From Dermanyssus gallinae (Eukaryota > Arthropoda > Arachnida > Mesostigmata > Dermanyssidae), in NCBI GenBank assembly GCA_003439945.1, contig QVRM01000959.1, forward strand, positions 1 through 64,000: 64,000 nt of DNA. The letters are read 5' to 3'. Shown here in pieces: positions 41,005 to 53,325 of this stretch. Positions within the stretch are counted from its first letter, which is position 1; every line of letters starts with the position of its first letter. The notes beneath the pieces were generated by a model. It ran no database searches and was not told the DNA's origin. It saw only the letters and a program-made list of their open reading frames with translations. The position numbers and the translations under genes are program-made.

Positions 41005-41080
41005 CGCGAGCGTCTTGTCGAGATCGAATCCATGAGGCTCATGACGTCGGAGTCATAGGACATGTCCATCAAACCGGCCT
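41005..41080 (-). mobile_element. possible tRNA-derived SINE relic
   Basis: Minus-strand GGATTCGATCTC (complement of 41020-41031) fits the B-box, and TTTGATGGACATG (41061-41073) is a fair A-box at the right spacing. Flanks show no tRNA acceptor stem. Confidence 0.4.
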
Positions 41081-41951
41081 GCCGTCAACATTAGCTGGCA
41101 CGCCACGGCATCGTCTCTTCGATCAGTATGAAGTGGGCATAGCGGTAGGAGGCGCGTGACCTTTAAAGGAACGCTATACTTCGCTGCAATACGTTATGGA
41201 AAAACTAGAGCTATATTATTAACGCGCAATTAAGGCACTGCTCAACAAAACGTTATGAAATAGCCTGTCGTTTTCCGTACGTTCCGCCAGCGAGGGCCTA
41301 GTTCCGTGGTGATTTTCATGGCAGTTCTGCTCGAGGTTCGTGGCCTCTTCTTCTTCAACCTAATTTTATTTCTTCTTGCCTTATGTTGCCCCCCATTCAG
41401 CTATTTCTATCTCGTTCTGTGTCTCCCCGGCCATCGGTTCGAGTTGTCGGTTGAGACCCCGCGATAGCGCTAGCCCTCCTAGACTCGAGAACAGCAGCCT
41501 AGCAGCTAGTCGACAATTCCTGCCCAAAACAAGACAAGGGGTGAGACACACACACACACAGCGAACGGGCCCCACAACTCGTTCCTTCGTGCATTCGCTT
41601 CGCCTCACCTCACTTCAACTCACCTCAACGCGCTGCCTTCGCAAAGCATGCTTGTAGTCGTATCGACGCCCTCACCCACCCAGGGTTGATCCTCATCTCC
41701 ACCTCGGTCATCTCCCCGGTTAACCCTCTTTCCCGAGATCGCATGACGAGAAGGAGGAGAAAGACGACGACGACGTGAGAGAGCGTCATTATCACCGCCA
41801 TGATGATGATGATGGTGTAGATGCTGCGGCTGCTACTGCTGCTGCCCGATCCTAGCAATTGATTTATTATTATTTTTATTTGCACTTTACCCTCCTTCTA
41901 ACGCTGCTCGTAACGTCACACAGGTAGGCGCGAGCAAACCAACAAAGGAGG

Positions 41952-41956
<5 letters not shown>

Positions 41957-42003
<47 letters not shown>

Positions 42004-42108
42004 AATCGCATTGCGTGCGCGTGTGATCTTTCCTTTCCTCTGCGTTCTCTGCAGGCCGTAAAGGCATATCGGTTGCTGTAGAGCCAGATACATTCGCACA
42101 CACACAAA

Positions 42109-42142
<34 letters not shown>
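41957..42142. repeat. pair of TA microsatellites flanking unique sequence
   Basis: TA arrays at 41957-41988 (running on into GA repeats) and 42113-42142. Confidence 0.9.
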
Positions 42143-42150
<8 letters not shown>

Positions 42151-43294
42151 CATGTGTCAGTGTATATGGCCGTACGTATGTGTATTTACAAATGGAAAGG
42201 AGAAAAGTGGAAAAAGAAGGTGAGAGATAAACGGGGCGAAATCGAAGGGCGGAGGGGGGAGAGAGCGTGGAGAAAGTGACCCGCCCAACCACTAGCTACT
42301 AATCACCAGCAGTCGTACTCGTAGTAGAAGCGGTAGTCAGTCCAGGGACTCGTATACATATGTCAAGCAGAGGTTGAGCTCAGGCCCTGCGCGCTTCGTG
42401 CATTCGTGCGACGATACTGCGCAAGCCGACCACGACGACGATGACGAAGACGATGTCGCGGATGCTGGCCGAAAGGCTAGAGAATTTCATCATCGTGTTT
42501 GCCATGGACACGAACACAACAATAAACACCGGGAACAGGGTATGGGCGCAATCTAACCATCCAGAGCGATCCCCATCCGAACGCTGCTGCTCGGACAGGC
42601 CACGTACATAGAAATGCTGCAGAGCCTCACTGGTGGTGGTTGGTGGTTAGGTAGGCGCATGGATGCGTGTCTGGGAAGGGGGGGTTTGGGAGTCGCTCAG
42701 ATGAGCCAAGTGATCCTTTGTGGCGTCGGCGGAGGCCGCGGCAGGACCCTGCCAGTCCGTGATGACTGACTGAGGGAATTGACTGATGTTGCACCATAAT
42801 CTTAATCGCAAACAAGATTTGTCGGTCAATTTTTGTTGGTCGCTGATCCGCTACCCTGGCCGGCGATTCTGGCCGTCGTCGTTCGTCCAGAAGTGCTGCA
42901 ACAAAAGCAACTGCAAGAGCAGCAGCGGCAACAGCCTCTACAGCTGAGCTGCAGCATCGCCCCGCAACAAAGATGCTGGTCGTCCAGGACAGCCTTGTTG
43001 AAAGCGCCAGTCGATCCTTCGCAGAGGCCACCGCTGCCGCTTAAAGCCAGCGCCGGCACGCCTCTCGCCTGTGGCGCCTATTAGAAACTCATAACAATAC
43101 CGATTGCAGTACTGCTGCTGCTGGCCGCAGTAAACACACGCGTGCAGCTTCGTGATGATGGCTTGCTTAATCGTGCTACCGACTTGATTATAACCGACAC
43201 TCCCCCATGTATATATATATATACGCGCATAAAGATACTTAGTGGTATTTTGCATTTCCTCCTCTAAAGTGCTCGATGATAGTTGAACGTGTAG

Positions 43295-43298
43295 TTTA

Positions 43299-43329
<31 letters not shown>

Positions 43330-43340
43330 TATATATATAA
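43295..43340. repeat. TA microsatellite interrupted by a T run
   Basis: TA array, then about ten Ts, then TA again. Confidence 0.9.
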
Positions 43341-44039
43341 TTTTTAATAACACGAAGGAGTATAGTCTCGTACCTTTAATAAAGCAGCGGTGTAATGTGT
43401 TATGATTTTGTTTGGCTGTGGCGGATATTGAAATTCCGATATTTGACTTCAATATACTTGGTCATGGACCTGCTAAAGATTTGCGGTTCTAAATTTTAAC
43501 TAACAATTCCTTAGTAAGCTATTTAACAGCTTAGGCAAATAGTATTATACACAATGTTTATCTGTCGCTGCAATTTCAATATTTTGGTGGTGCATACAGT
43601 ACGTATACCCTACTCACGATGCCGCTACCTTAAGCAAGATTTTATCTATTTATGAATACTCGCCTAAGTTTAATTCCGCAAATGTTAAACAATAGCTCCA
43701 CAGAAGTAGTGTCGCTTTATAATCTTTAATTTCTAGTGTCAAAGCCGGCAGCCAGCCATTTTCCAAAGTCCATCTTGCGGACAGTCATTAGCATAACGTA
43801 TTTCAGTATCATTCTCTCGTTGCTAGTTCTTTGATCTGTGGCGGTGCTAAATCTATTTTGTTTTTCATTCCAGACCATCATCCATCCCCTACGGGCTTGG
43901 AATCGCCAAGAGGCATACCTTGAATTCACCAACTGCCAGACATGTTCAGATATCTTGAGTTTACCCAACAGTCCTAGAGGCAGCATGGTCACTGATTCTC
44001 AGCTGTGTGGTTCATGACCAATTCTCAATGAGCATTGCT

Positions 44040-44115
44040 CAAAGAAAATTCGATTAACAACGGGGATTGAACCGGCGACATCCCGGTAGATAGGAACCAT
44101 GACTAGCGCACTAGT
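44040..44115 (-). mobile_element. tRNA-derived SINE head
   Basis: Minus-strand B-box GGTTCAATCCC (complement of 44063-44073) fits the consensus exactly; an A-box-like TAGTGCGCTAGT lies about 30 nt upstream (complement of 44102-44113). Confidence 0.55.
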
Positions 44116-44406
44116 TCCCCCCCTCCCCCAGACTAGGCTGGCACTACGCCTGACCTACGTGTCATCGTATATTATTGTATTTATCAGCCGTCGCCTCCTC
44201 ACTTGGCCAAGGTGGGCCATGCTGTTCCCCTTCCGACTGAGCGGTCAAAGCCGGCCTACGCTGCCACTAGGTACGAACGCTCTTCGAGAGGCAATACTGG
44301 TACGTGTGACTCGCGGTTAAAGCCCGTATCTCAAATGTGCGTTGATAATAGACAGGGCTGCATATCCTCCCTAGGTACCGGTCTATGATTCCTATGCGTG
44401 TTGACA

Positions 44407-44423
44407 TTATTATTATTATTATT

Positions 44424-44455
<32 letters not shown>

Positions 44456-44462
44456 CGTCGTC
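44407..44462. repeat. ATT then GTT microsatellite
   Basis: Run of ATT, then GTT, then GTC. Confidence 0.92.
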
Positions 44463-44623
44463 ACCCTGTATTGCTGCAAACACACCATACGGGCGCGTGT
44501 CTCTTCGGTTGGCATGGCCATTTGGTAATGTCGGTATTTATTTTTAGTATGATGAATATTATTATGGTTGTAATAAGTACAGGAATAACACCGTTATCAT
44601 CATTCGGGTAAGGGACGGAGGTG

Positions 44624-44657
44624 ACGCGCCAATGACATTCAGATGTCATTGGTGCGA
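44624..44657. repeat. 14-bp inverted repeat hairpin
   Basis: CGCGCCAATGACAT (44625-44638) pairs with ATGTCATTGGTGCG (44643-44656), one wobble, loop TCAG. Confidence 0.75.
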
Positions 44658-45004
44658 TACGATGATTTGTGGACGCCCACAGACTTACACAGCCGAGTAA
44701 AAACGGTCGTTCTTGTCTGATGTTGTTGCCAAGGGCCGCCGCTGCAAACGCGAGCTGGTGGAAGCCAGAAAACGACGCGCGCCCTTCCTTGCAGGCCCTT
44801 TCGTCCCCTGTCATTTATGCGGTAGTTTGCTGTGGTAACTACCATCGCGGTGGTTACTCCGATTTATGGAACGACCCAGCAAATGTCTTGCGCCCCCAGC
44901 CGTAACTAAGGCAGATAGAGGCCAATAGGCCCATCATCTAACAAACGTGCAAGTTTCCAAACAGAACGACAAAATAGAATTTATTAATTTATTTGTCTAC
45001 CATA

Positions 45005-45111
<107 letters not shown>

Positions 45112-46086
45112 GAGAGAGCTAGCCAAAAACCACAAGTTGATACACAACACGGGCCGTGGACAACTTTGCAGAGAGCGACCGAGTAGAAGAAGCGCTACTC
45201 CGTATATTACACAATGTATATGAACAATTGCCCGGTTATGGCCGGTTATACTTATATGGTGACGGCGGCTGCCGTTGTCACTCACTGCCTACTCATATGG
45301 CATTGATGGTGGATGAGAGTAATACCAGTTACTGTGTGCGGTTCGTCGTTGCTGTGATCGTCAATCCACTTCTGCCGGCATACAAACACCCAAATAAAGG
45401 CGTCAAGAGCTCAGAAAAGAAGACCAAGAGAAGATCGAGAGAGAAAAGCGAATGAAGGTGTATGTGCGTACACAAACACACACGGACGGATAACCCGGTA
45501 AACGGAGACGACGTGGAAGCGGCCAATGTACGACTGGAGAAACCTCATTTCTCGCCTTTCGTCTCCTAGGTGGCTCTAGATGGATGTGAGAATGAGTAGA
45601 TCAAATGATGGCACGGCTCGGCAGGAAGAGACAGCCAGAGGGGTAACAGAGGTAAAACAAAGAGAGGCTACGAGGGAGAGATACCGATACATAGAGAGAG
45701 AGAGATAACGATATAGGGGGGAAGGAACAAGCGCGCGGAGACCGAATAAATTGTGTTGGCGCGTGTGCAGAGTGGGACACGTGTCACCAATAAGTTACCG
45801 CGCACCGTGCGGCGAACATCTGAAGTCCCGCTATTCACCCTCATTCAATCCTGCAATACACTTCTTCCCATGTCTTAGCCCCCCTCCCGCTCCGCCCCCC
45901 CTCGTCCCTCCTATCATGTCCTCATCATGATCGGTGGGGTTCGAGGTAGCCGCCTCGATCCTAATAGTATTAATAACAATCATCTACTCACTGCCAGTCG
46001 GCGGAATTCTCTCTTCTCTCGGTTTCTTGACATACTTCTGCTCCGTTGTCTAGTATCGCTGTTTCGATATTGCAATATAGTGGTGA

Positions 46087-46156
46087 CTATATATATATAT
46101 ATTGCTGAACATGTGTATATATATATATCTATATATATGTGTCTATATATATAAAA

Positions 46157-46202
<46 letters not shown>
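46087..46202. repeat. compound TA / A-run microsatellite
   Basis: TA stretches separated by a duplicated GCTGAAnATGTGT word and an A13 run. TATTGCTGAAnATGTGT recurs just after, at about 46206. Confidence 0.85.
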
Positions 46203-46207
<5 letters not shown>

Positions 46208-47260
46208 TTGCTGAAAATGTGTGTCATTTTTTACATAGGCGTAATACGTTCATTTAGTTAGAAATACGTACTGTGTCTTTGTGGTTATTAGACACTAAAG
46301 TATCTTATATGACCCACTTGCAGATTCTGCCAGGCTTGTTTAGTTGCCGTAGTTCCTCCACGTATGTAATTTTTTAACGCTCTGACAACCACATTTTAGA
46401 CGCTTGTAAATATGCTAAGTTGTTTGTGGCACGATATCGTCTAAATGCATCTATCGTCATTGCGTTCTCGTACTGGAATTATATAGGCTTTCTCCAGCAG
46501 AAGTATGTAGCAGCAGCAAGGCAATGACAACCACGTCCAACAAATTCAACTAGTACGGCCAGGGCTCGACCTAGCCATGTTTTTGCTAGCCGTGGTTGTC
46601 ATGGCAACGCCCCGTTTCGAATGGTGCGTTAGCCGCCTAAGCCACCGCCACTACGAAATTAAAGCAATCCTAAATGGTCTAAAGCACGTCACGATCTTTG
46701 TAAATGACGCAAAGTTGAGATTTGTCCGGAAGAAAACTGATTTTCGCCTTTTACGTATCTTGCTAAGTTGTTTTTTATTTCCCGTTGTATCTTATTTCTC
46801 TCATTCTCGCTGAACCATGGACTCGCCGACACCCTGCCAACTTGTTAAGCTTGTGTCTCATTCGTTGTGTCTGTTTTCATTGTCCCCGCCTGCTTAGACA
46901 CTCTTTAATCTAGCCAATATATATATATGTGTTTCCACAATTTTCCTTGTCCGTCTACCTGCTCATTTTCGAGCAGCAAAAACGAAGTACTTATCTATTT
47001 ATTGTTTTTTTCGTTACGTAATACACCTCGTACTTTTACCTTATGTAAGTACATGCCGATCCAACGAACAAATCGCTTCATTACCTCACGAGGAACCTTT
47101 GGAGCCAGGGCACAGCTGCATCTACAAATTATTAGATCGCACGATGCTATGCATTCCATTCCCTATACAAGAGAATTGCATGCTGCATATTTGTTGGTCT
47201 GGGCGGCGAGAGACATTGATCCATCATTCGACAATATTTCTACTATTAAATATCTATGTA

Positions 47261-47292
47261 CGAGGTGTGTTCAAAAAGTATCGCGACTTTTG
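47261..47292 (+). repeat. mariner left terminal inverted repeat
   Basis: 32 bp, exact reverse complement of the right end. Confidence 0.96.
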
Positions 47293-47408
47293 AATTTTCG
47301 CGGGTTACGTATATTCGAATTTCGATTTTTTGTGGCGTTATGTTGGTACTCATGTCTCTCACTTATGCCGACAAGCTCGGCCATTTTGAATGTTCACTTA
47401 ATTGTTGA

Positions 47409-48328
47409 CAGCTGCTTTGCTTGCACGTGTTTTGGATCGTCTTCGATTTTTACCTATTCAAAAAAATAGATCAAAGAACCTGTATCAAATTTTGTGTGAA
47501 AAACGAAATTAAGTGCGCGGATGCATTCCGAATGTTGACTGTGGCATACGGAGAAGCTACCTTGGACCGAAGCAACGTTTATCGGTGGTACAAAATGTTC
47601 TCAGAAGGCCGAGAAGATGTGAACGACGAAGAGCGTGCCGGACGCCCGAGCACTTCAACAACAGACGAAAAAATTAATGAAGTGGAGAAAATGGTATTGG
47701 CCAATCGTCGAATCACCGTTAGAGAAGTTGCTGAGGACCTAAACATATCGATTGGCTCGTGCCATTCGATTTTTATCAATGATTTGGGCATGAGACGGGT
47801 CGCCGCGAAATTCGTACCAAAATTGCTCAATTGCGACCAAAAACAGCATCGCATGAACATTGCTAATGAGATGTTGGACTCTGTCCGCGACGACCCAAAT
47901 TTGCTCCAGAGGGTCATAACTGGTGACGAATCGTGGGTTTATGGTTATGACGTGGAAACCAAAGCTCAATCATCTCAATGGAAGCTGCCGCACGAACCAA
48001 GACCGAAAAAAGCGCGCCAAGTTCGGTCGAATGTGAAAGTTTTGCTGACAGTTTTCTTCGATTGCAGGGGCGTGGTGCATCATGAGTTCTTGCCACAGGG
48101 TAGAACGGTCAATAAGGAATATTACCTGCAAGTTATGCGCAATTTGCGCGAAGCAATCCGCCAGAAACGCCCGGATTTGTGGAAGAACAAAAATTGGCTT
48201 TTGCACCACGATAACGCCCCTGCTCACACATCGTTGCTTGTGCGCGAGTTTTTGGCCAAAAACAACACACTAATGATGATTTTTGAAAAAACACAAAAGT
48301 CGCGATACTTTTTGAACACACCTCGTAT
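47409..48328 (+). pseudogene. mariner transposase, truncated and lacking third catalytic Asp
   Basis: The reading frame matches mariner transposase from its start (IDQRTCIKFCVKN) through the helix-turn-helix region (TVREVAEDLNISIGS) and the linker to the catalytic core. The first Asp of the D,D34D triad is in TGDESW (codon 47925), the second in HHDNAPAH (codon 48210). After FLAKN the frame runs straight into 3'-end sequence, so the YSPDLAP block with the third Asp and the C-terminus are deleted. No ATG is found at the expected start; the first in-frame ATG is 47532, about 24 codons into the homology. The frame continues past the element to 48479 by chance. It cannot be catalytically active. 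Confidence 0.93.
48294..48325 (-). repeat. mariner right terminal inverted repeat
   Basis: 32 bp, exact reverse complement of 47261-47292. Confidence 0.96.
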
Positions 48329-49175
48329 ATGCTGTTTACGATATGCTTATGTGTTCAATCGCAATGTTCTCTGTAGACGCAAACATCTTCTTGCGTCGAA
48401 GGAGAAGTGGTTACGCAAATTTTGCACTAATGGGTATACACTATATTACCTTCATACTCGTCGAGCTTCGGGCTGCTAACGCTAGTTAACCGACGCTTGA
48501 TTTCATGCGTTCAGCCGTTTCAGCAGGATCTTATCATATCACCAAGTTGGTGAAACAACTAAATTAATTTAGACCCCCTCCTGCAGGTCATTCGACAGAT
48601 AACAGTCTGTTCTGACAGTAGGCCGAAGATCAGTTTTACATGGTAGCAAATGTAGACCAATAAGAGGCAACCGACTAGAAAATTAGGTTTAGGGCAATCT
48701 AATCCGATGGCCACATATAACGTCAATACCAATATTCACCGCACATACTTCTTCGACCAGATATTATACAACCGATATTCATAGATAAATGAATATTTAT
48801 ACCAATGCCAAAATTAAGCACTAATGGGTTTTAAGGAATAAGACTGTTACTAAGGAGGCCTGTATGTATTATGTATATAACAACAATCGTATGCATAGAC
48901 AAAAACCTACTAAAGCGGTCGGTTGATTTGCATTGTGTAGTTTGCTAACGAACATTTTAGTATTACGTAGCCGCCAGCTGATTGATAAGTTGCAGAAAAG
49001 ATTGTGTCTGGTCCTATTGGTAACAGAGATAGCAATCACTTGCCTCATAACGCCGACACGCTACTCTTGTTAGTCTTGCTGCATTCGGGCCTAAAACAAC
49101 ACATTAGTAAACACAATTTTATTTAAATCGTCGTTGAGTTGCGACTCGAATGTCTAACATCTAAAAGATTTGATC

Positions 49176-49200
49176 TTTAATGTGTGTTCCACACATTAAA
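49176..49200. repeat. 11-bp perfect hairpin
   Basis: TTTAATGTGTG and its reverse complement around a TTC loop. Confidence 0.8.
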
Positions 49201-51106
49201 ACTATACAACTCCAATGTGTATTGAATTATTTATCATTTAGTCATACAACCAGATTGTTTGTAACAACAATATTCCTGTATGCGATTTAGTATTATCATT
49301 TTGGTATTCAGATTGTCTTTCCATTTTATACTCTCTCTCGATAATAATAATAATAATCATAATAATAATAATACAACGTCAACATTATATACGCATCATT
49401 GTTTCCAACCCTGTTGTGTATTTAGGAGCATGTGTGCCTTGCGAATCTTTTCTCGGGTCCTGATTACGGTGAGCCGGTCTGGGCGTTGGCCCTTCCGGGT
49501 TTCTCTGTTGCCACTTAATTTCCGACCTCCCACTGCCGGCGCTTGGCTGCTAGCGCAAATTGCTGACACCGTTGTGGCTATTGCGCTTCAACGATAAAGC
49601 TCGATGGACGACCCATTAAACACGAGCCTAAGTTGCTTTTAGCGGCGGAAAGAGGGGCGAGAACGCGGAGAAAGGGTACATTAGCAACACGATGTTGTTT
49701 ATGCGCTTGTTAAAGCTCCAGAGTTCGCCATGTCGCTCCACAGCAAGCTGGCAGTAGCGGCTACCCGGCAAATGGAGCTATAAACATAAACGTAAATTAA
49801 CTTGTTACTTCAGCTAGCGGTGGGCGCGTCGCCGAATTCCTCTGACGTTCTCGCCCAACAACAACAACATGGGGACATCAAGGGGCAAGATAAATGCGCT
49901 GACAAATCGGCTACGGTCGTAACAGAGTCTCGCGGCTTAAGCGTCGAACACAACGACTCGTATAAGAGCCGTTTCTGCGAAGTTCCACTGACAAGTCGTA
50001 GTTCGAGACGGAACCGTAGACGGATTAAGGTCGCATACGCCACGTTTAGTATCATACATATAATGAACATAATTTAACTTTGCATATGTTTGCAATCATG
50101 AACAGTTTGCAACAAAAATGTTGATAGCTAAAAAATATATATATATATATATATTTTTAAACCATATATTATTTACACGCTCATTTAGCAATAAATAATA
50201 TGGACTTGGAGTACAAAGAAGACGATACAGGTAGTGACTACAAAAACTTTACGGTAACTGCCTCCCGTAAGAAGCAAACATTCGGAAACCTGTTCACTTG
50301 AGCCAGTACACTGACCTAGTACGCAAATAGCTGCTTAACTGTTGTGTAGTGCGGCGTTATAATTTTGAAATTTGCTCCGAGGCCTATGGCTGCCGGTTTG
50401 CGGCTAGCAAAGTTGCTGAGGTAATGCTGCTGCTGATGATGGTTAGTGTGAAGCTTTAGAACATAAACGGCTAATACTCAAGCGTTACTATGAGGTGGCA
50501 TGTGCTATGTAGCGTTTCGGACGATGTAGACAAAAAGAGCAGACAAGAGAGCTCATTTGATACTATCATGCATAAACAACACTCCATAATGTTTAAGATC
50601 ACTTTTGCACGTATGCGACTGATTAGAAACGACCGTGCACCCTACTTTCTTTGAGAGAGCTGTGTCCCCTTCGTTGAGTATCCCCTTTTCTAAGCAATTT
50701 GTGATAATCTGAACTTACATCTTCAGATTTTGTTACAGTCATTGACTTCACAGGAGTCAATCAGCGAATTCAGTGTTTCTAAAGTGAATGAGTGTAGTAG
50801 CAAGTTAGTTAAGAGCACACAACAAGAAAATAACTCAAATTGGGGACGAACACTGTCGTTTACTTGATCTCGTGTCGTCCGGCCACTGGGTTATCGAAAG
50901 GTTCTTCTGCACGGGGTTTGAATACGGACACGCATTATGCAGAATGAGTGTAGGGATTTACTCTTAAGACTCGGTGTTTTTAATTTGCTTCAGATATATA
51001 TATATATATATATATATAGCAAATTTTGGGATTCACAAGTACTTATTTGCGCTAGTTTAAGTGCAAACAACTCCACTCAGCCATCTCATAAATACCGTTT
51101 TTGTTG

Positions 51107-51170
51107 TTGCTGTGGTGGGTTTTGTTGTTGTTGTTGTTGTTGCTGCCGTTGTTGCTGTCGTTGTTGTCGT
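51107..51170 (+). repeat. TTG microsatellite forming the exon 3 polypyrimidine tract
   Basis: Repeated TTG/CTG/GTC units end about a dozen bases before the exon 3 acceptor (51183) and replace a classical pyrimidine tract. No AG dinucleotide lies between the repeat and the acceptor AG. Confidence 0.8.
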
Positions 51171-51183
51171 GATGCCCATATAG

Positions 51184-52292
51184 ATTCAAAGCCTCTTGCC
51201 CAGCGCAACCTGCCCGCGTCGTTTTTCTGCCCGCCATCGCAAACCACCACGGTTCATCATCTCTTGCCGCTATCGACTTCGATGACGCTCGGAGGAGGTG
51301 GCAACGGCCGAGTGTCGAATTGTACGGCAGCGGCCGCCGTTGCGGCTGCAGCTGCGGCCGCCGCGGCAGCTGCTGCCGCTGCTGCTGCGGTCGGCAGTAG
51401 TGGTAGAGGATGTGGGGGTAGCAGCGGTTCATACCCTCCATCTCCGTCGTCGACCTCATCCTACCATCCGCACCTCGTGCCCCCATCGCAGCCGAGTCCT
51501 CAACTGACAACGGTTTCGTCGCCCGGCCTTTCGCAACAGGCGCCGCCGCTCCAGCAACATCAGCAACAGCAACATCAGCAGCAGCAGCAGCAACAACAAC
51601 TTCTACTACAACAACATCAACAACAACAGCAACAACAACTACAACAAGCAGGGGCGCTTTCGCCTTCCTCACAGCCGCTTGTCGTCATCGGGAGCGGCAT
51701 CGTGGGCGGAGGCACCCATTCGCCTTCGCAGCAGGAGCACCTCACGTCGGCCAGCGGGAGCGGAGGCGGCGGTCCGTCACCATCGTACCTCGCGCTGGCA
51801 TCGCCGCCCTCATCGAGTCTGCCACCACTATCGTCTGACTTCTACAGCAACAACAGCAGCAGCAGTGCGGTGGTGGCAGGCCTGCCGCCACCGGCGCCAG
51901 AAGCGCCCCTACCGCCGCCCACGCTAACGAGCTCGCCACCGCCGCCTCCTTTGCCGCCCACGTCGATGGCCTCGATGGCGTCATCGATGGCGGCTGCCGC
52001 CGCGGCTGCAGCAGCGGCAGCTGCGGCTGCGTCGTCGTCGGGCGGCGGGGCCGGAGTCGCGGCGACGGGCGCCGGCGGTGGCGTCGGCGCCCCTAGCGGT
52101 AACGGTACAGTCGTCGGTGGCGGCGGCAGCAGCAGCGGTAGCGGGGGCGGCAACAGCGGCGACTACGATCCCTGGTCACACTACATGTCGGCGGCCAACT
52201 ACCATCGTTGCTCGAGCCAACTGACCAGCCACGATCTGCAGAGCTACGCTGCAGCGGCTGCCAATCAGCGGCACCAGTTTGCCCAGCATCAG
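51184..52292 (+). CDS. vg: vestigial coding exon 3 (residues 231-600), low-complexity activation region
   Basis: Acceptor CCCATATAG|ATTC at 51183/51184 joins in phase 1, so the split codon G|AT gives Asp231 and the sequence runs DSKPLAQRNLPASFF. This resembles the Drosophila stretch DSK...RNFPPSFW just after the TONDU domain. The exon then has polyalanine (about 279-300 and 499-515), polyglutamine with His (about 353-388) and Pro/Gly/Ser-rich segments, as expected of a disordered activation region. It ends with a conserved block starting DYDPWSHY (557) and closing ...FAQHQ (600). Donor CAG|GTGAGC is strong, phase 0. The in-frame sequence upstream to 50937 (tyrosine/isoleucine and cysteine runs) is translated microsatellite in the intron, not protein. 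Confidence 0.92.
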
Positions 52293-53006
52293 GTGAGCAT
52301 CCTTGGGTTGAGCGAGGTTGGGCTGTACGTACGAACAGGACGGATCGCTAAGGGAAGAGATTCTTGTTTCGTACGGCCTCACGTCGTCGCTGTTCGTGCA
52401 TGTGCCTCCATAACGTATTTGTTGTTTGTTGATTCGTCTAATTGTTTGCTTGCGTTGTTCCTTGCGTCCGGGTTAACCTGACGACCTGACAGATGCGCAC
52501 CCCACTAGACTATCGGAGTCGCGGCATGGGCTATACACTCTAATAGGGGGTTTAGGCTGTCTGACGATCCGATCGAACTCTACTGTACTATACTGTACTT
52601 TGTGAACAATTGTGAAGGTTGTCGTCGTATAGGTATTCGTAGTAATAATAATTCACATTATTAGACTGTCCAAAAAGTCACGAGCACTCTTAACCCCAGC
52701 CCCTAAATCTTTATATTGACCCTCTGCCTAAATGCTTATAAAGTATAGAAACTAGCTACTATAGCTCTCTAAAGGGTGTTCTAGTGGCCGACGCTTGATG
52801 CCTCCGACGGTTGTCCTTTTGTTGGCTGTACCTTGATCGAATTGTCTTCATTGAGTTCGGACTGTTTACGGGAGGAATAAGGTGTTAAAGGGGAAATCCT
52901 AGATATCTCAACGTGTCTGGCCTTAAGGCGACAAAATAGAAATATCCCTTGGCGGTGCAGAATACTTAAAGCACACACGAATCATTCATCTTTGTGTCAT
53001 TTACAG
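52293..53006 (+). other. vg intron 3 (714 bp)
   Basis: GT-AG, phase 0, between CAG|GTGAGC and TTTACAG|TAC. No repeat or RNA gene recognised. Confidence 0.88.
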
Positions 53007-53325
53007 TACAATTCGTTGTTGGGGCTTGGAGGTCATCAATCGCGTGCGGCATGTTCGGCCGCCGTTCCCGTGCTGAGTGTGGGCGTCAACGAAAAGGTCA
53101 TGGATTCGTGGGGTCATTCGGTGGCGCGCTACCACGAGCAGATCCACAGCATGAACATGAATATGGCCGCCGGCGTCGGCAGTGTTGGCTCGCATCCGGC
53201 GCACTCGACATCGGCCAGTTCAATTCAAGGTGGCATTTCAGACGGCGGGCACCATCTCTCGGCCCATCCGGCCTACCAGCCAGGTCATCCCAGCTATGCG
53301 CACCCGATGAGCGCCGCCATGACAG
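53007..53325 (+). CDS. vg: vestigial coding exon 4 (residues 601-706)
   Basis: Acceptor TTTACAG|TACAAT is in phase 0 with exon 3, so ...QHQ joins YNSLLGLGG, matching QYGSLLRL in Drosophila Vg. The middle is rich in His, Ser, Met and Gly. The exon ends ...SAAMT plus the first base of a codon at ACAG|GTTCGT (53325/53326), which joins in phase to exon 5 as AMTGLETT; Drosophila has TMAGLEAQ. The donor is weak (T at +3, C at +4). If it is not used, translation reads Gly-Ser and stops at TAG 53331-53333, giving a Vg without its conserved tail. Confidence 0.9.

Larger units (their letters stand above)
47261..48325 (+). mobile_element. mariner transposon, internally deleted
   Basis: Bounded by perfect 32-bp terminal inverted repeats (47261-47292 and 48294-48325) beginning CGAGGTGTGTTCAAAAAGTA, each flanked by a TA (47259-47260 and 48326-48327), the mariner target duplication. 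At 1065 bp it is shorter than the usual 1.25-1.3 kb. The missing part is the 3' end of the transposase gene. It sits inside vg intron 2 in the same orientation. Identical repeats suggest recent mobility, with transposase supplied from elsewhere. Confidence 0.95.

Noticed and set aside
46560..46660. Possible SINE around the GCCGTGGTTGTCATGGC sequence
   Set aside because: The B-box does not fit the consensus and the A-box spacing is wrong; only a short inverted match to 46525-46545 is clear.
47409..48479. Intact mariner transposase
   Set aside because: The third catalytic Asp and C-terminus are deleted, the start Met is missing and the last 50 codons lie outside the element.
50885..50935. tRNA-like segment before exon 3
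   Set aside because: A-box-like and B-box-like words face opposite directions and no cloverleaf stems form.
50937..51183. In-frame extension upstream of vg exon 3
   Set aside because: Translation is Ile/Tyr and Cys runs from TA and TTG microsatellites; the phase-1 acceptor at 51183 gives the family sequence.
51201..51203. Alternative CAG acceptor for exon 3
   Set aside because: It begins in phase 0, while exon 2 ends in phase 1, so the joined frame would break.
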